A DNA stretch of 64,000 nt, taken from positions 35,578,678 to 35,642,677 of the forward strand of contig OY288243.1 of assembly GCA_958450325.1 (NCBI GenBank), given 5' to 3'. Shown here piece by piece: positions 11,615 through 22,977 of the stretch. How positions within the stretch are numbered: the stretch's first letter is position 1; each line of letters opens with the position of its first letter. Both the position numbers and the translations under genes were made by a program. The notes beneath the pieces were generated by a model, which worked only from the letters and a program-made list of their open reading frames with translations, was not told the DNA's origin and searched no databases. The stretch comes from Agrostemma githago. Lineage: Eukaryota > Streptophyta > Magnoliopsida > Caryophyllales > Caryophyllaceae.

Positions 11615-12108
11615 AGGTTATTTCATGGGAATAATCTCAACTATGCTTGTGCTTCTTAAATTAATCCTAACTATACGTAATCTCGTTTTATTATGAACTA
11701 CACCTTCATTAACCTCACTTTGCTATGAGTGACCGGCTACCTGTTGAACCTCCCTTATTCAACTCTTCCTCTTACTCTTCTAGTTTTGATTCACATTTCG
11801 TGCTCATTTTCGGTCATTGATAAAAAAAAAATTGAAAATGCATCTTCTATTCCTTTTTCAATTAGTCTTACAGAAAGTATAAAAAAAATGTTTTTATTGT
11901 AATTTTGTCTTTCACGATGAAGCAACGGACCTAATAAAACCCTAGAAAGTTACAACAAGTCACTATGACCGGTAATAGCAAGTCATATTTTTATATATAG
12001 CAAAGCGAGATTAATGAATACGTAGTTCATATTAAAATGAGATTACGTATAGTTTGGATTATTTTAAGAAGCACATGAATAGTTGAGATTATTCCCATGA
12101 AATAAGCC
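11615..12108. mobile_element. MULE-type MITE
   Basis: A 494 bp element with terminal inverted repeats of about 90 bp (GGTTATTTCATGGGAATAAT at the left, matching the complement of ATTATTCCCATGAAATAAGC at the right). It is flanked by a 9 bp direct repeat TAGATATTA (11606-11614 and 12109-12117). Long inverted repeats with a 9 bp duplication fit Mutator-like elements. There is no transposase. It sits inside the degenerate array. Confidence 0.85.
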
Positions 12109-12836
12109 TAGATATTATTAACCAAACATCTTTTGAGTCTTACAAAAATTCTATCTCACATCGAAAAATTATATAATAGGGCAATGAATTTTCATCATAT
12201 AATTCGTCCTTAAATATCGACTAAAATTAAAGAGCTTTTAAGACTATAAAATTAAGTAAAATTATCTCACATTGAAAGAATAATGTCATTGAAAGAATAA
12301 CGTCATATGTATAAATTAAATATTTCTCCCTTCTATAATTGTAGTTATAAGTAAAAAGTGAAATTAATATAGTAAAAAGGTTGGACCAAATAAAAAAAAT
12401 TGCGAAGGGAAAAAGATAGAAAGACGGACGAAAACAGAATATGGAATAAGATAGAAGGAAAGAGGAAGTACTCCGTAGTATAATTGTACCACATTGAAAG
12501 ATTATCGTAAGGGATGATCCTATGATTATTGGTTCTTAGATATCAACTATCAACCCAAATATTTACCGAATATTGTCTTAAAGAAAGATATCACGAGTTT
12601 TAAATACAATGCACGCGTATAATTTAATTTGACGTTAACCGCATATATGACCTCCCAAAAAACACATTCATGTATGTGGATAGTATTTCTTTACTATTAG
12701 ACATACTCTTACAGTCTTACCTTTGACTTACTTTCTACTGTTGCATAGTCTCACAAATTTATGCAATTCTCTGACTTGGTGTCATTATCATTGTCACTAA
12801 AAATGGACCCGTGCATCGCACGGGCTTTCCAACTAG

Positions 12837-14300
12837 TATATAATATTTAAAATCAACCAACAAGTAATAGAAAAATCCATACTCTTTAGAAAAGTTTTTT
12901 TTTGGTAAAATACTCTTTAGAATAGTTGAAAATTAGAAAAATGATTTTATCAAGGAAAACAAGTGAAACACGAAAACAAAAATCTTCTTGGAATTTTTAA
13001 AATTTTAAAATTTTAAGGATTTTTCAAGTTTTATCGAAAGAAAACATAAAACAAGACAAGACAGAAAAACAACAAACAAAACACAAGGCTACAATCCACA
13101 ACAACCACAAATAAACAACATATATACTCCACCAAAGTATCCTCCAACAACAACATCAACCACAATCTTCAAGCAACGATGAATCGTCAATCCAAAACCC
13201 TCCCCCACACTTGAACGATTCTGTGCTTCTTATCCTTTTTCATTCATTGTCATTGTTTGTTGGAGGTACCTACAAGCAAAAACACACAAACATGCGCACA
13301 CACAAAAAGAAAAAAATGCATAAAGGAACACAACAAAAGATATTAGAATAAAAACTACTACTAAACTAAACTAAGCCGATACGGGGCAATTAACGGGCCC
13401 GCTCCGTCCCTTCAACTCACATCGAAATACCTATGAGGTAAGGTACTCCCATGCAAGGTAAGTTGGGTCTTGCTCAAAATTGCGGATGCAACTAAACTCG
13501 CACACACACAAAAAAAAAAAAAACAAACAAACAAGAATAGTTGCATACAAATATGAAAACACTGAATACCTCATCGAAACGGCGGATAGGACACCAATCG
13601 TTTAGTTGAGACAAGTACAAACATTCCAAAATTAGTTGTTGAAGATGAAGTGGACTAAAGTCTAATAGGATGGCATTAAATCACTAAACACGTTGATGAT
13701 TTATCTAGGTCCTCCTAATCAACTAAAAGTGCACAACGGAGTGTTAAACAGGGTGAAAATGAGTGAACCATGGATTTAGTAGACATTGGAGGTAAGTGTA
13801 ATCCCGACCTTTTTGCAAAAGCAAAGAGGATCATCCCAAACCTAAAGATCTATTCAAGTAAGGTCATCTAGAGGCACGGGACCCGGTAACCAAGGCCTTA
13901 TCACTCCATGGGTGGTCAAGGTGGTCAAATGTAAACCCCGATGTAAACTCTTAGTAGAAAAAATGGACTCAAACTAAAAGATCAACGAAATTTTTGGTTT
14001 AGTGCCATTCTAATAAAGTGAAGTCCAAAATCATAATGGGTTACCAATAAGGGAAAGTGAACACTTGTGGACAAGTCTCACAATCGGGTTTTCGAAAACA
14101 TTTACCCTAAACACACTATACAAAATGCAAAACGAATACAACAAAAATAAAAACAAAAACAACTACAAGTAAAGCCAAGCAATCCAATCTTCTTCAAATA
14201 GTCAACACAACCACAACCACCAATTCCAAAACGTTCACCAAGTGAACCTCTAAAGCAAACAAGCCCATACTCCCATGTGAATAAGGGAAGGGGAGAAAAA
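12837..14300. other. E internal non-coding region
   Basis: AT-rich sequence between the Helitron end and the gag-like ORFs, with short A runs (for example 13508-13522) and no supported gene, RNA or terminal repeat. It presumably belongs to the long non-coding 3' half of E. Confidence 0.6.
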
Positions 14301-14717
14301 TAAGGGTAAAAAGGGATTACCGAATGGTCTTCACTTTTAATACCTTATGTCCTCATGCTATGAAGTGGGTGATATTCCTGCAAGAAAGGAGAGAGCAAGG
14401 CAATACAAGAAAGATACTAACCACAATCCCACAACAACTACAAATAACAACACGGTTACACCATAATTACAAATACACCACCAATCCTCCAACAAGATAC
14501 AAGCAAACATCATAATCCAAAATGGAACAATCAAGCAAAATCTATTCCACACTTGATTGCTTCCAAGTTCTTCATCATCTATCCATGACGGTTTCTTGTT
14601 GAAGATTCCTACAAATAAAAACAAAACACAAAAAATGTAAATATGCACAAAGAGCTTGGATTGCTTCCCAAGAAGCGCGGTTTTTAGGACCGCCAAACCT
14701 ACAATTAAGATCATCAC
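14301..14717 (-). other. Possible C-terminal tail of the E coding region
   Basis: A 119-codon minus-strand ORF (14717-14358) rich in hydrophobic residues overlaps another frame reading RFGGPKNRA, which continues the preceding acidic ORF better. The hydrophobic frame may be a shadow. I do not assign a function. Confidence 0.3.
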
Positions 14718-15765
14718 CTAACCAGGATCCCACAATCGGTAACCAAGACCATTCATCACATCAACCTTGTCATAGTAGGGCATATCCCTAAGCTTCCTAT
14801 ACTCATTGACCTCTAGAGTGAGAGGTAGGCTAAGAGAAGAATCAAGGCTCACTATATCATCCTCAAATTCAACAATCAAATGCTCTTCTTCTCTAGTGGG
14901 ATAGGGATAGTCAATAAGCACTCTCATAGAGGAATGTTTAGTCCCCTTAAACGTCACTTCCTCCTTCTAAGCCTCATCTTTCCAAGGATTAAAGCAATCT
15001 CAAGAAAGAATCATTCCAATCATCATCAAGCATAGGCTCATAAGAAGGGCTTGTGTCAAGACACAAGGGGTCAAAGAAAATAACAGGCTCATCCTCAATA
15101 GAAGTGTTATACATGGTGATCTCATCAAAGTGTTGTTCCTCATACAAAGGGTTATACCAAGATAATAATGGTTTTACCCCTTCAATCTCAAAGTTATCAT
15201 CAAAATAACCTTCAATTTTCTCATTCCAAGAGCTTTTAATTGTGTCACCTTCCTCAACAAAGTTTTCATGTGTAAAGGATTCAAAGCACAAAGGATCAAT
15301 GGTTATGAGAGGTTCGTCCTAAATACAAGGTTTAGAGAAATTGATCTCAACAATGGTGTCCTCTAAAGGGTGTTCCTCAAAAATGGTATCAAAGACAACC
15401 GTTTTGACCTCAATATTCTCCAAATAAGTGTTCTCAACCTCACTCACCAAAGAATCCATAAGGTAGGTATCTAAAGAAGCATGACTCAAAGTAGTTGAAA
15501 AAGGAGTAAGGTTAAATTCATGTACCTTTGTTCCAAGAATGACCTCCAAGCAACTAACCTTATGACTTTCGGCATAATGGCTTTCCTCACTGTGTAATTC
15601 CCCTTCAATATCATCATCCTCTATGTTTATTGTAACATCATCACCTACGCACAAATCATAACCAAGCACAACCTCCAAAGGCTCTTTAGATAAGGAGGGA
15701 GACATTGAATCTCCTCCAACAACAATGTCAAAATTAGTAGACGGCAATGTAGATAATATATACAA
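14718..15765 (-). pseudogene. Acidic ORF series downstream of E gag
   Basis: Three minus-strand ORFs follow one another: 15765-15319 (148 codons), 15291-14989 (100 codons) and 14957-14718 (79 codons). The first two are in the same frame, separated by one stop; the third needs a frame change. All are rich in Asp and Glu (for example EDEPVIFFDPLCLD), with no recognisable enzyme motif. They probably formed one long acidic C-terminal extension or second protein of E. Function unknown. Confidence 0.5.
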
Positions 15766-16289
15766 GATGAAGAAGATGGCAAAGGCACAATAGAGTTATG
15801 ATCAAGCATACATTCATCAGTATCATCACTCTTATCATCTAGCAAAGAGCTTTCCAATAGAGGGGCACAAGCCTTATCAAGTTCACATGTTAAGGGAGAT
15901 GGGTCATAATAAGAACCAACAACATGAATATTATCATCAAGCATACAAAACTTTACAAATTCTTCACCATAATTAGTCACAACATGACAATCAATATCCT
16001 CGGGCAAGATTTCATCAATAAACCAAGCAGGTAGGGTATGGGTTTTGGGATTAGAAAGGGCTACTAATTCAATAAGGTCAAAAGCGTAATCGAAAGATTT
16101 AGAAGAAAAATCTCCCTCACATAAAGAATCAAGCAAAGTCCTAGTGGAATCGTTTATGCCCTTAACAAGTGTCAAATACAAGGACCTCTCGGTAAAGTAC
16201 TCGCCATCTAAATAACAAAGATAATGTTTCAATCTTGGCAAGTAATCTCCCAAATCCTCATCTTCTCCTTGAGGAAAAATAATATGCAA
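15645..16289 (-). pseudogene. E gag-like ORF, second capsid-like domain
   Basis: A 214-codon minus-strand ORF. Residues 4-75 (FPQGEDEDLGDYLPRLKHYL ... DSLCEGDFSSKSFDYAF) have the layout of the Retrotrans_gag capsid domain. An acidic region follows, and the end runs into another frame near 15765, where a frameshift joins it to the downstream acidic ORF. Copy A has the same capsid-like segment at positions 1-240. It likely forms part of a virus-like particle protein; the assignment is from pattern only. Confidence 0.6.
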
Positions 16290-16424
16290 TCAAATTATCT
16301 TTTTACCAGCAAGACTCCTCAAACTTCGGTCAACAACACTCGTAGCACACACCTCTAAGATTACGTTACTACTACTCTCACGAAGACAAGTGTTAGTAGA
16401 ATGGTTCTTATGACAAGTAGTATC

Positions 16425-16745
16425 TTATTGTTGAGGGTGGATGGAAAGATTAGGAGGGCAGTAGGTGTCAAAAGATTGCATATTATTCCTAACGTTATTG
16501 ACAAGAGCATTCCTTGAAGGATATCTAGGTGAAGCAAGTGCATATTGAGAATTGTTAGAAAATGAAAGAGGGTGAACATCCATGTAATTAACATTGTTCA
16601 CATAAGAATTTAAAGGGTTTTTGGAAAGATTAGAGGGACACGCATCAAAAGAATGACCAAATATACCACATGAACCACAATTAACATCATGCATAAGCAA
16701 TTGGGGTGAGAGGCACAAGTGATGTTGATTAGAATCATTAGCCAC
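16425..16745 (-). CDS. E zinc-knuckle ORF (nucleocapsid-like)
   Basis: A 106-codon minus-strand ORF with a CCHC zinc knuckle near residues 23-36 (CGSCGIFGHSFDAC, C-x2-C-x4-H-x4-C), the RNA-binding motif of retroelement nucleocapsids. It is nearly identical to 376-696 in copy A. It lies between two capsid-like pieces, so it was probably internal to a larger gag that has lost its frame. The listed start is simply the first ATG. Confidence 0.55.
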   Translation of the reverse strand: MANDSNQHHLCLSPQLLMHDVNCGSCGIFGHSFDACPSNLSKNPLNSYVNNVNYMDVHPLSFSNNSQYALASPRYPSRNALVNNVRNNMQSFDTYCPPNLSIHPQQ

Positions 16746-16767
16746 ACTTGAAATAAGTTTTCATCTA

Positions 16768-16974
16768 TCATGATATATAAGGCATACAGGTGAACATACC
16801 CCTACAATTCTTCTCAATCACATTTCTAACATCAACAAAGACTACATTATAGATCATATGACAAAATTTCCATTTTTCCGGACGAAGATTATATTGATAA
16901 ATGTAATTCGCTAGTCGTTCCCAAAAAATATGAAATGGTTCATTTGGAACTTGGGGAAAATAAAAAATTGTCAT
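16768..16974 (-). pseudogene. E gag-like ORF, first capsid-like domain
   Basis: A 68-codon minus-strand ORF. FPQVPNEPFHIFWERLANYI followed by FCHMIYNVV matches the helix pattern typical of plant Ty3-gypsy gag proteins (NEPF-x-x-x-WERL). The leader between the primer site (17245) and here holds an open frame (17263-16940) with no recognised domain, so the true start is unclear. Confidence 0.55.
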
Positions 16975-17244
16975 GATTTAAATCCAAAACTATATTTTTT
17001 TTTCTTTTTTGTTTTTGAGAGAGGGGGAGAGAGAGAAGGGTATCACCGCGACGAGTGTTCGGAACCTTAGAACATGGAATATCCTCTCGGGCTCGGGATC
17101 GAAGAGAAACGATGAAGAACCTCTCTTGTGGACAACTCAAGAAGCAAGTGGGACTCCTACCACCAAGTGGTACTAGGGAAGAGGAAAATAAAATGAAAAT
17201 AATAACCAAGCAATCTACTAAACTAAAACTCAACAAATTCGTCA

Positions 17245-17262
17245 TCCCTGGCAACAGCGCCA
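17245..17262 (-). other. Primer binding site of E copy B
   Basis: On the minus strand TGGCGCTGTTGCCAGGGA follows the LTR end by three bases. It differs from copy A by one base and is a degenerate match to the tRNA-Asp 3' end. Confidence 0.7.
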
Positions 17263-17265
17263 TTT

Positions 17266-18780
17266 TGATGCGCAGATTGTCGCCTATCTAACGCGATCAA
17301 ACAAAATTTATAACTCCAACTGACTACTAGGTAGTAGCGGTAAGTCGGGATCGATCCATAGGGACGGAACACATGGGAAGTCGAGTCTAGGTCTAGTCTA
17401 TTGATTGGGATCTAAGGGAGGTTTTGAGGTTGGTCACGAACTAAACTAATGAGAACAAAACTAGAATAGCTAAGAAAAATCAAATAGAGGGGGGAGTCGG
17501 GAATCGGAAATCGGGTTCTATGAGTCTCGTAATTATGTGTCTGTCACCTTTCGATTTCTTCACCCAACTTATCTAGATCCCGCTTTCGCGGCGAAAAAGG
17601 GTAAATCTCAAGTCAAGGCAACTCCTACCCCGAGTTTTCCCATATTGATAGGACTGAGTCAAGGTCGATCTAGTTGGTCAGACTAAGTCAACAATGACAC
17701 AAAAACCTCAAACATGATTAATCAAGAAGCATGTAACCCAACCACAAATCCTCAATTCATATTACCCAAAATCTTCCTCCCTTAACCCCATAACAAGTAA
17801 ACTACTCACAATTCATGAAGAAAACTACAAAAGCAATAACAATGGATATAATACCAAACACATGCATAATGATGAAAAGTAGAGGAAATAAAACTAAAAC
17901 AACGAAGGAAATTACTGTCAACAAAATAAACTACAAAACGATCTGAAAACAACGCAAGTAAAATCAATAAAAACGATGCAATAACGAAAGAGCAATAGTA
18001 AAATCTAATCTAGAGAATAAGGGAGAGGAAAAGAATTATACCAACAATGGAAGAAAATAACAATAAGAAAAATGAAGATTGCATAAAAATAAGGAGAAAC
18101 CTTGATGAAGAAGACAATGGATTTGTCACTAATCCTTTGATGATCTTCCAAGAACTTCAAGATTAAAACTAGAATTCCGTACAAAAGCTTGAATCTAAAG
18201 CTAGATGAAAAAGATGAAGATTGATGAAAACTATGTAGCTTCTATCTAATGGGTTTGTATCTAATCTAAGTAGTGTAAAGAAAGGATGATCTAAAGTATG
18301 GTATTGTGCACCTACTTAGGTTAACTATATATATAGTAGTAGCTTAATGGATCACTAAACCAATGCCCAAATCCAACTTTACCCTTGAAATGAAACTTTG
18401 CCCTTTGGATCTTCATAGGGTGAAGTTTTGCCATGCGGATTCTCTCCAATATGGCCGAAGTTTCGCCCTGTCAAAATCTCATCGGGCGAAGTTTCACCCG
18501 ATGAACTTTTTTGTCCGAAATGACAATTTGGGGAGGAAACAGCGTCCATTTGGAGTTCGACCTTTCCGGTGAAGATGCCTAATGGACTATAGTTTTTCCC
18601 TTTTGCTCAAGATTTCACCTCTTGGGTTTGGACTTTGGACTTTAATCATGTTTTGGGACAATATTTCGCTCCCTTGTGCCCATGTAAGCTCGAACATGCT
18701 CTCGGACAATGGATTCTTATCAAAATAGTAGGAAAACTATCCAAAAACACGTAAAATGCACAAGAGAGGTTGCGTTAGAG
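17266..18780 (-). repeat. E copy B 5' LTR, truncated
   Basis: It carries the same internal deletion and end truncation as the LTR at 1215-2768. Local deletions near 17490 and 17545 set it apart from copy A. Its structure differs from the 3' LTR of the same element (6078-8011), so this pair cannot be used directly to date insertion. Confidence 0.85.
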
Positions 18781-19005
18781 ATTGTATGTTATGTTAGATT
18801 GTGTAGTGTTGTATTAGTGATTGTTGTATTTTTCTAGAAATTGTGTATTAGTGTTGTATTAGTAATAGTGGTGTTGTATTAGTGATTGTTGTATTATGTT
18901 AGAAATTGTGTTAGTGTTGTATTAGTAGTAGTAGTAGTAAAAGATTAGTGTAATAGAGAACTAGTAGTGAAGTAATATCATGGAGTATTACTAATAGTAG
19001 TAGCA

Positions 19006-19070
<65 letters not shown>

Positions 19071-19175
19071 GAAGAAGAAGATTATTAGTAGTATTAGTAA
19101 TAGTAGTAGTAGATTAGTAGGAGTAGTAGTATTAGTAGTAGTATTAGTAGATTAGTAGTAGTAGTAGTAGTAGTA
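18781..19175. repeat. TAG-rich microsatellite block, copy 2
   Basis: Equivalent to 2769-3133 but with a longer uninterrupted (TAG)n run at about 19009-19070. Confidence 0.9.
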
Positions 19176-19381
19176 CTCCCTCCGATTTTTATTATTTTTC
19201 CATGTTTCCTTATTGGGATAAACCACCTTTTCTTCCGTATTTCTATTTTGGACCATCAACATGTGGTCTAGAATTACCCCTGCATTTCTCTCTCATCCTT
19301 CTTCTCTTTTGAGCCACACATTCCTATACCTTTATTTTTCACCCAAAAGTCAAATGGAAGATAAATAAAAATCGGAAGGAG
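19176..19381. mobile_element. Stowaway-like MITE, copy 2
   Basis: A 206 bp element flanked by TA. Termini are CTCCCTCCGATTTTTAT and, at the other end, the complement of CTCCTTCCGATTTTTAT. It is the duplicate of 3134-3340. Confidence 0.93.
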
Positions 19382-19383
19382 TA

Positions 19384-19729
19384 GTAGATTAGTAGTAGAA
19401 GGAGGAGGAGATTAGTAGTATTAGTAGTAGTAGTAGTCGACACAACTACTACTGATACTACTTCACTACCAATACTAATACTACTAATTTACTACTACTA
19501 TTACTAATACTACTAATGTACTACTACTACTACTACTAATCTACTACTACTACTACTAATACTACCACTAATCTACTAGTACTACTACTAATACTATTAA
19601 TCTTCTCCTACTACTACTACTACTAATCTACTACTACTACTAATCTACTAATACTACTACTAATCTTCTACTACTACTACTACTACTATTAATACTACTA
19701 CTCTTCTCTTACTACTACTACTACTAATA

Positions 19730-19776
<47 letters not shown>

Positions 19777-19805
19777 GTCTACTACTAGTACTATTACACT
19801 CACAC
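19384..19805. repeat. TAG patch then (CTA)n block, copy 2
   Basis: Equivalent to 3343-3731, with an expanded pure (CTA)n run near 19728-19775. It reads as a poly-valine ORF on the minus strand, which is an artefact. Confidence 0.9.
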
Positions 19806-20394
19806 CACTCATCTAATACTACTAAATGAATTGATATATGATTGTTGTTGTTTTTTGTTTTTGTTATGTATTGTTGATAAAGACTGTTGGATATAATAGA
19901 ACCCACCTAGTACCCGTTCAAGAGTTACTCGTTAGGAGTAATTCTTGGACAGTCCCCGTTTTGGGACTGTTCTTGTACTTTTCATGTCGCTTAGGTGGTA
20001 AACATGAAATTGTGTTATTTTACCAAAAAAAACATGAAATTGTGTTGGGTTGGTAAGAGGAAAATTTGGTGACAATTCCCTCAATGTTCTTCGATTGCAC
20101 ATGCAGAGTATTCATATATTTCACATTGTGCTTTTGGAGAACTAAAGCGAATTGCTGCCGAATTTTTTTTATTGACATAACACAATTTTGTGTTTATCAG
20201 TGACATCGTTTCAATATTGAGGGTTGTGAGAGTTCGAACTGGTGGACAAAGTCGCCGTTTTTCTTCAATGTGCATTTCACATGTTATTGTACCTTGCTTC
20301 AAATTATATGTAACTGTTAGATGTTGTTGAATGCTTTCCCCCACACCAATTTTTTCATGTGTACCTTGAACATTCATAGTTCAATTCATATAGA
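19806..20394. other. Spacer upstream of TNP2, copy 2
   Basis: Homologous to 3732-4327 with small indels, including an extra copy of ACATGAAATTGTGTT (about 20004-20047) and loss of part of the region corresponding to 4085-4145. No supported gene. Confidence 0.5.
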
Positions 20395-21372
20395 ATGAAT
20401 AGAGTAGAACGAAGGTGGATGTACGAGAGACTGGACGAAAATAAGTAGCCGAAAATTGAATTTAGAGACGGAGTGGAGGAGTTCATCAAGTTCTCCTTAA
20501 ATAATAACCCTCACCTCCATGGTTATGCAATAAGAGACAATTTACGTTCTTGTTTATTATTGTTCCTGGTCCTAGGAACCCGAAAGCCAATATGGACGTG
20601 TATCTCCAACCTTTAGTTGAGGAGTTAAAAAGTTTGTGGGATAACGGGGCTTACACGTACGATGTGTCGAGGAAGAGTAGTTTCAATCTAAGGGCAACAC
20701 TAATGTGGACCATCAACGACTTCCCAGCTTACGAGATGTTGTCTGATTGGAGTACAACGGGTTACCGTGCTTGCCCTTACTGTCAAGCGAAGGATCAAAG
20801 TTTGTTTTGGCTAAAAAAATAGTTGCAAGGTGTGTTAGTTTGACTGCCATAGACAGTTTCTACCTTCGGAACATCCATTTTGACGTAACTATAAGAGTTT
20901 CCTAAAGAAAAAATCTCAATGAAAGTAGGATCGCATGTAGTAGGTTATCAGGCGATGAGATATGGGCAGATGTTCAAAAGTATCTTACAATAGTACACGC
21001 TACCCACCAACAGTTGAAGAAGTTGAAGAATAAGAAGGAAGGTTGGTGGAAGCAAAGCATATTTTGGGAGCTTCCTTACTGGAACACTTTGCTAATCAGA
21101 CACAATCTAGATGTTATGCATATCGAGAAGAACTTCTTGGAGCAGATTATCAACACCATTATGGTTGTACGGAACAAGACAACCTTTGGACCAAAAGGCA
21201 AAGCCGATTTCAAGGAACTGTGTCTTGGCGACCCAAATCGTCGTCGTTTGTTATGGAAAAAAAATGAAAGGAAGGCTTTGTGCGACTGGGTGGCTGGGTT
21301 GAAGTTCCCGGATGGTTACGCATCCGACTTGTTTCGGTGCGTAGACCATTCAAAGTTAATTTTGCATGGCAT
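20395..21372 (+). pseudogene. CACTA TNP2-type transposase remnant, copy 2
   Basis: It starts with ATG at 20395 (MNRVERRWMYERLDENK, then a stop), followed by FRDGVEEFIKF. An internal deletion joins to VPGPRNPKANMDVYLQPL and continues through ACPYCQAKDQSLFWLKK (20550-20822); a later segment is LPYWNTLLIRHNLDVMHIEK (21014-21372). It lacks the solo LTR found in copy 1 and still has the Gln codon that is a stop there. It ends at the E LTR edge, after LHGI. Multiple stops make it non-functional. Confidence 0.88.
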
Positions 21373-22977
21373 TGATGCGTGTCAGATCGTCGTCTATCTA
21401 ACGCGATCAAACAAAATTTATAACTCCAACTGACTACTACGTAGTAGCGGTAAGTCGGATCGATCCACAGGGACGGAATACATGGGAAGTCGAGTCTAGG
21501 TCTAGTCCATTGATTGGGATCTAATGGGGGGTTTTGAGGTTGGTCACGAACTAAACTAATGAGAACGAAACTAGAATAGCTAAGAAAACTCAAATAGAGG
21601 AAAGGTGTTAGGGGGAGTCGGGAATCGAAAATCGGGTTCTATGAGTCTCGGAATTATGGGTTGGTCACAAAGTCGATAGAGGGAGAATGTCACCTTTCGA
21701 TTTCTTCACCCAACATATCTAGATCCCGCTTTCGCGACGAAAAAGGGTAAATCTCAAGTCATGGTAACTCCTACCCCGAGTTTCCCCATATTGATAGGAT
21801 TGAGTCAAGGTCGATCTAGTTGGTCGGACTAAGTCAACAATGACACAAAAACCTCAAACATGATAAATCAACAAGCATGTAGCCCCACCACAAATCCTCA
21901 ATTCATATTACCCAAGATCTTCCTCCCTTAACCCCCTAACAAGTAAACTACTCACAATTCATGAAGAAAACTACAAAAGCTATAACAATGGAGATAATAC
22001 CAAAAACATGCATAATGATGAAAAGTAGAGGAAATAAATCTAAAACAACGAAGGAAATTACGATCAACAAAAGAAACTACAAAGCGATCTAAAATCAACG
22101 CAAGTAAAATCAATAAAAATGATGCAATAACGAAAGAGCAATAGTAAAATCTAATCTAGAAAATAAGGGAGAGGAAAAGAGTTATACCAACAATGGAAGA
22201 AAATAACAATAAGGAAGATAAAGATTGCATAAAAATAAGGAGAAGCCTTGATGAAGAAGACAATTGATTTGTCATTAATCCCTTGATGATCTTCCAAGAA
22301 CTTCAAGATTAAAACTAGAATTCCGTACAAAAGCATGAATCTAAAGCTAGATGAAAAAGATGAAGATTGATGAAAACTATGTAGCTTCTATCTAATGACT
22401 TTCTATCTAATCTAAGGAGTGTAAAGAAAGGATGATCTAAAGTACGGTATTGTGCACCTACTTAGGTTAGCTAAACTTAGGATGATCCCTTAAGTTTTCA
22501 TAGTTGTTCCCATGGTACCCTTAAATTTTTCATAGTTGTTCCCATGGTACCCCTGAATGGAAAGCAACGACTATGAGAAATTTGGGAGTAATGACAGAAA
22601 TTTAACGGCGTCATGACAGAAATTTGGGTAAGGGCAAATCAGGAACTAAACTATAAAACACAAGGTTACCATGTGAACAAACTTAAAAATAGGGGTACCA
22701 TGTGTAATGTGACATAGTTCGAGGGTACCATGGGAAATTTTCGAAGAAAGAATGATGTAAAGTATGGTATTGTGCACCTACTTAGGTTAACTATATATAG
22801 TAGTAGCTTAATGAATCACTAAACCAAAGCTCAAATCCAACTTTGCCCTTGAAATGAAACTTTGCCCTTTGGATCTTCATTGGGTGAAGTGTTGCCCTGC
22901 GAATTCTCTCCAATATAGCCGAAATACCGTCGGGCGAAGTTCGCCCTGTCAAAATCTCATCGGGCGAAGTTTCACCC
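21373..22977 (-). repeat. E copy C 3' LTR, first part
   Basis: This LTR begins TGATGCGTGTCAG after the same TNP2 flank (GCATGGCAT) as copy B. It is cut at 22977 by element F, whose target duplication CACCC is at 22973-22977 and 55628-55632. It resumes at 55628. It also carries an extra 275 bp segment at 22471-22745. Confidence 0.9.
22471..22745. repeat. Inserted segment with repeated GGTACC motif inside E LTR
   Basis: Absent from the other E LTRs. It begins near TAGCTAAACTTAGG and ends at TGGGAAATTTTCG. CATAGTTGTTCCCATGGTAC occurs twice near the left end, and GGTACCATGGGAAATTTTC at the right end gives an imperfect inverted repeat. About 47 bp of LTR sequence (GGATGATCTAAAGTACGG and on) is repeated after the insert (22746-22790). 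It could be a MITE-like insertion or a duplication with filler. Confidence 0.55.

Larger units (their letters stand above)
8870..12836 (+). mobile_element. Putative Helitron (3' end clear, 5' end approximate)
   Basis: The 3' end is classical: a GC stem CCCGTGC / GCACGGG with loop ATC at 12808-12824, then CTTTCCAA and terminal CTAG at 12833-12836, followed by T. The 5' end is not certain; a TATATATA-AAAGGAGGAGG start near 8870 fits known plant Helitrons but I see no unambiguous TC terminus. The body is AT-rich with no Rep/helicase, so it would be non-autonomous. Part of it is also in copy C, so it predates the duplication. Confidence 0.6.
6078..18780 (-). mobile_element. Element E, copy B (complete unit): gag-only retrotransposon
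   Basis: Read on the minus strand: truncated 5' LTR 18780-17266, primer site 17262-17245, gag-like region about 16974-14718, a long non-coding stretch containing a Helitron and a MITE, polypurine tract 8025-8012, and 3' LTR 8011-6078. The length is about 12.7 kb. No protease, reverse transcriptase or integrase is visible, so it would need enzymes from another element. This fits the known class of gag-only terminal-repeat retrotransposons (TR-GAG). The 3' LTR edge sits inside TNP2; the other target flank is lost. Confidence 0.85.

Noticed and set aside
9000..12800. snRNA genes after the USE/TATA-like modules
   Set aside because: No U1, U2, U4, U5 or U6 body sequence was seen downstream of any module.
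19724..19906. Poly-valine minus-strand ORF
   Set aside because: Translation of the (CTA)n microsatellite.
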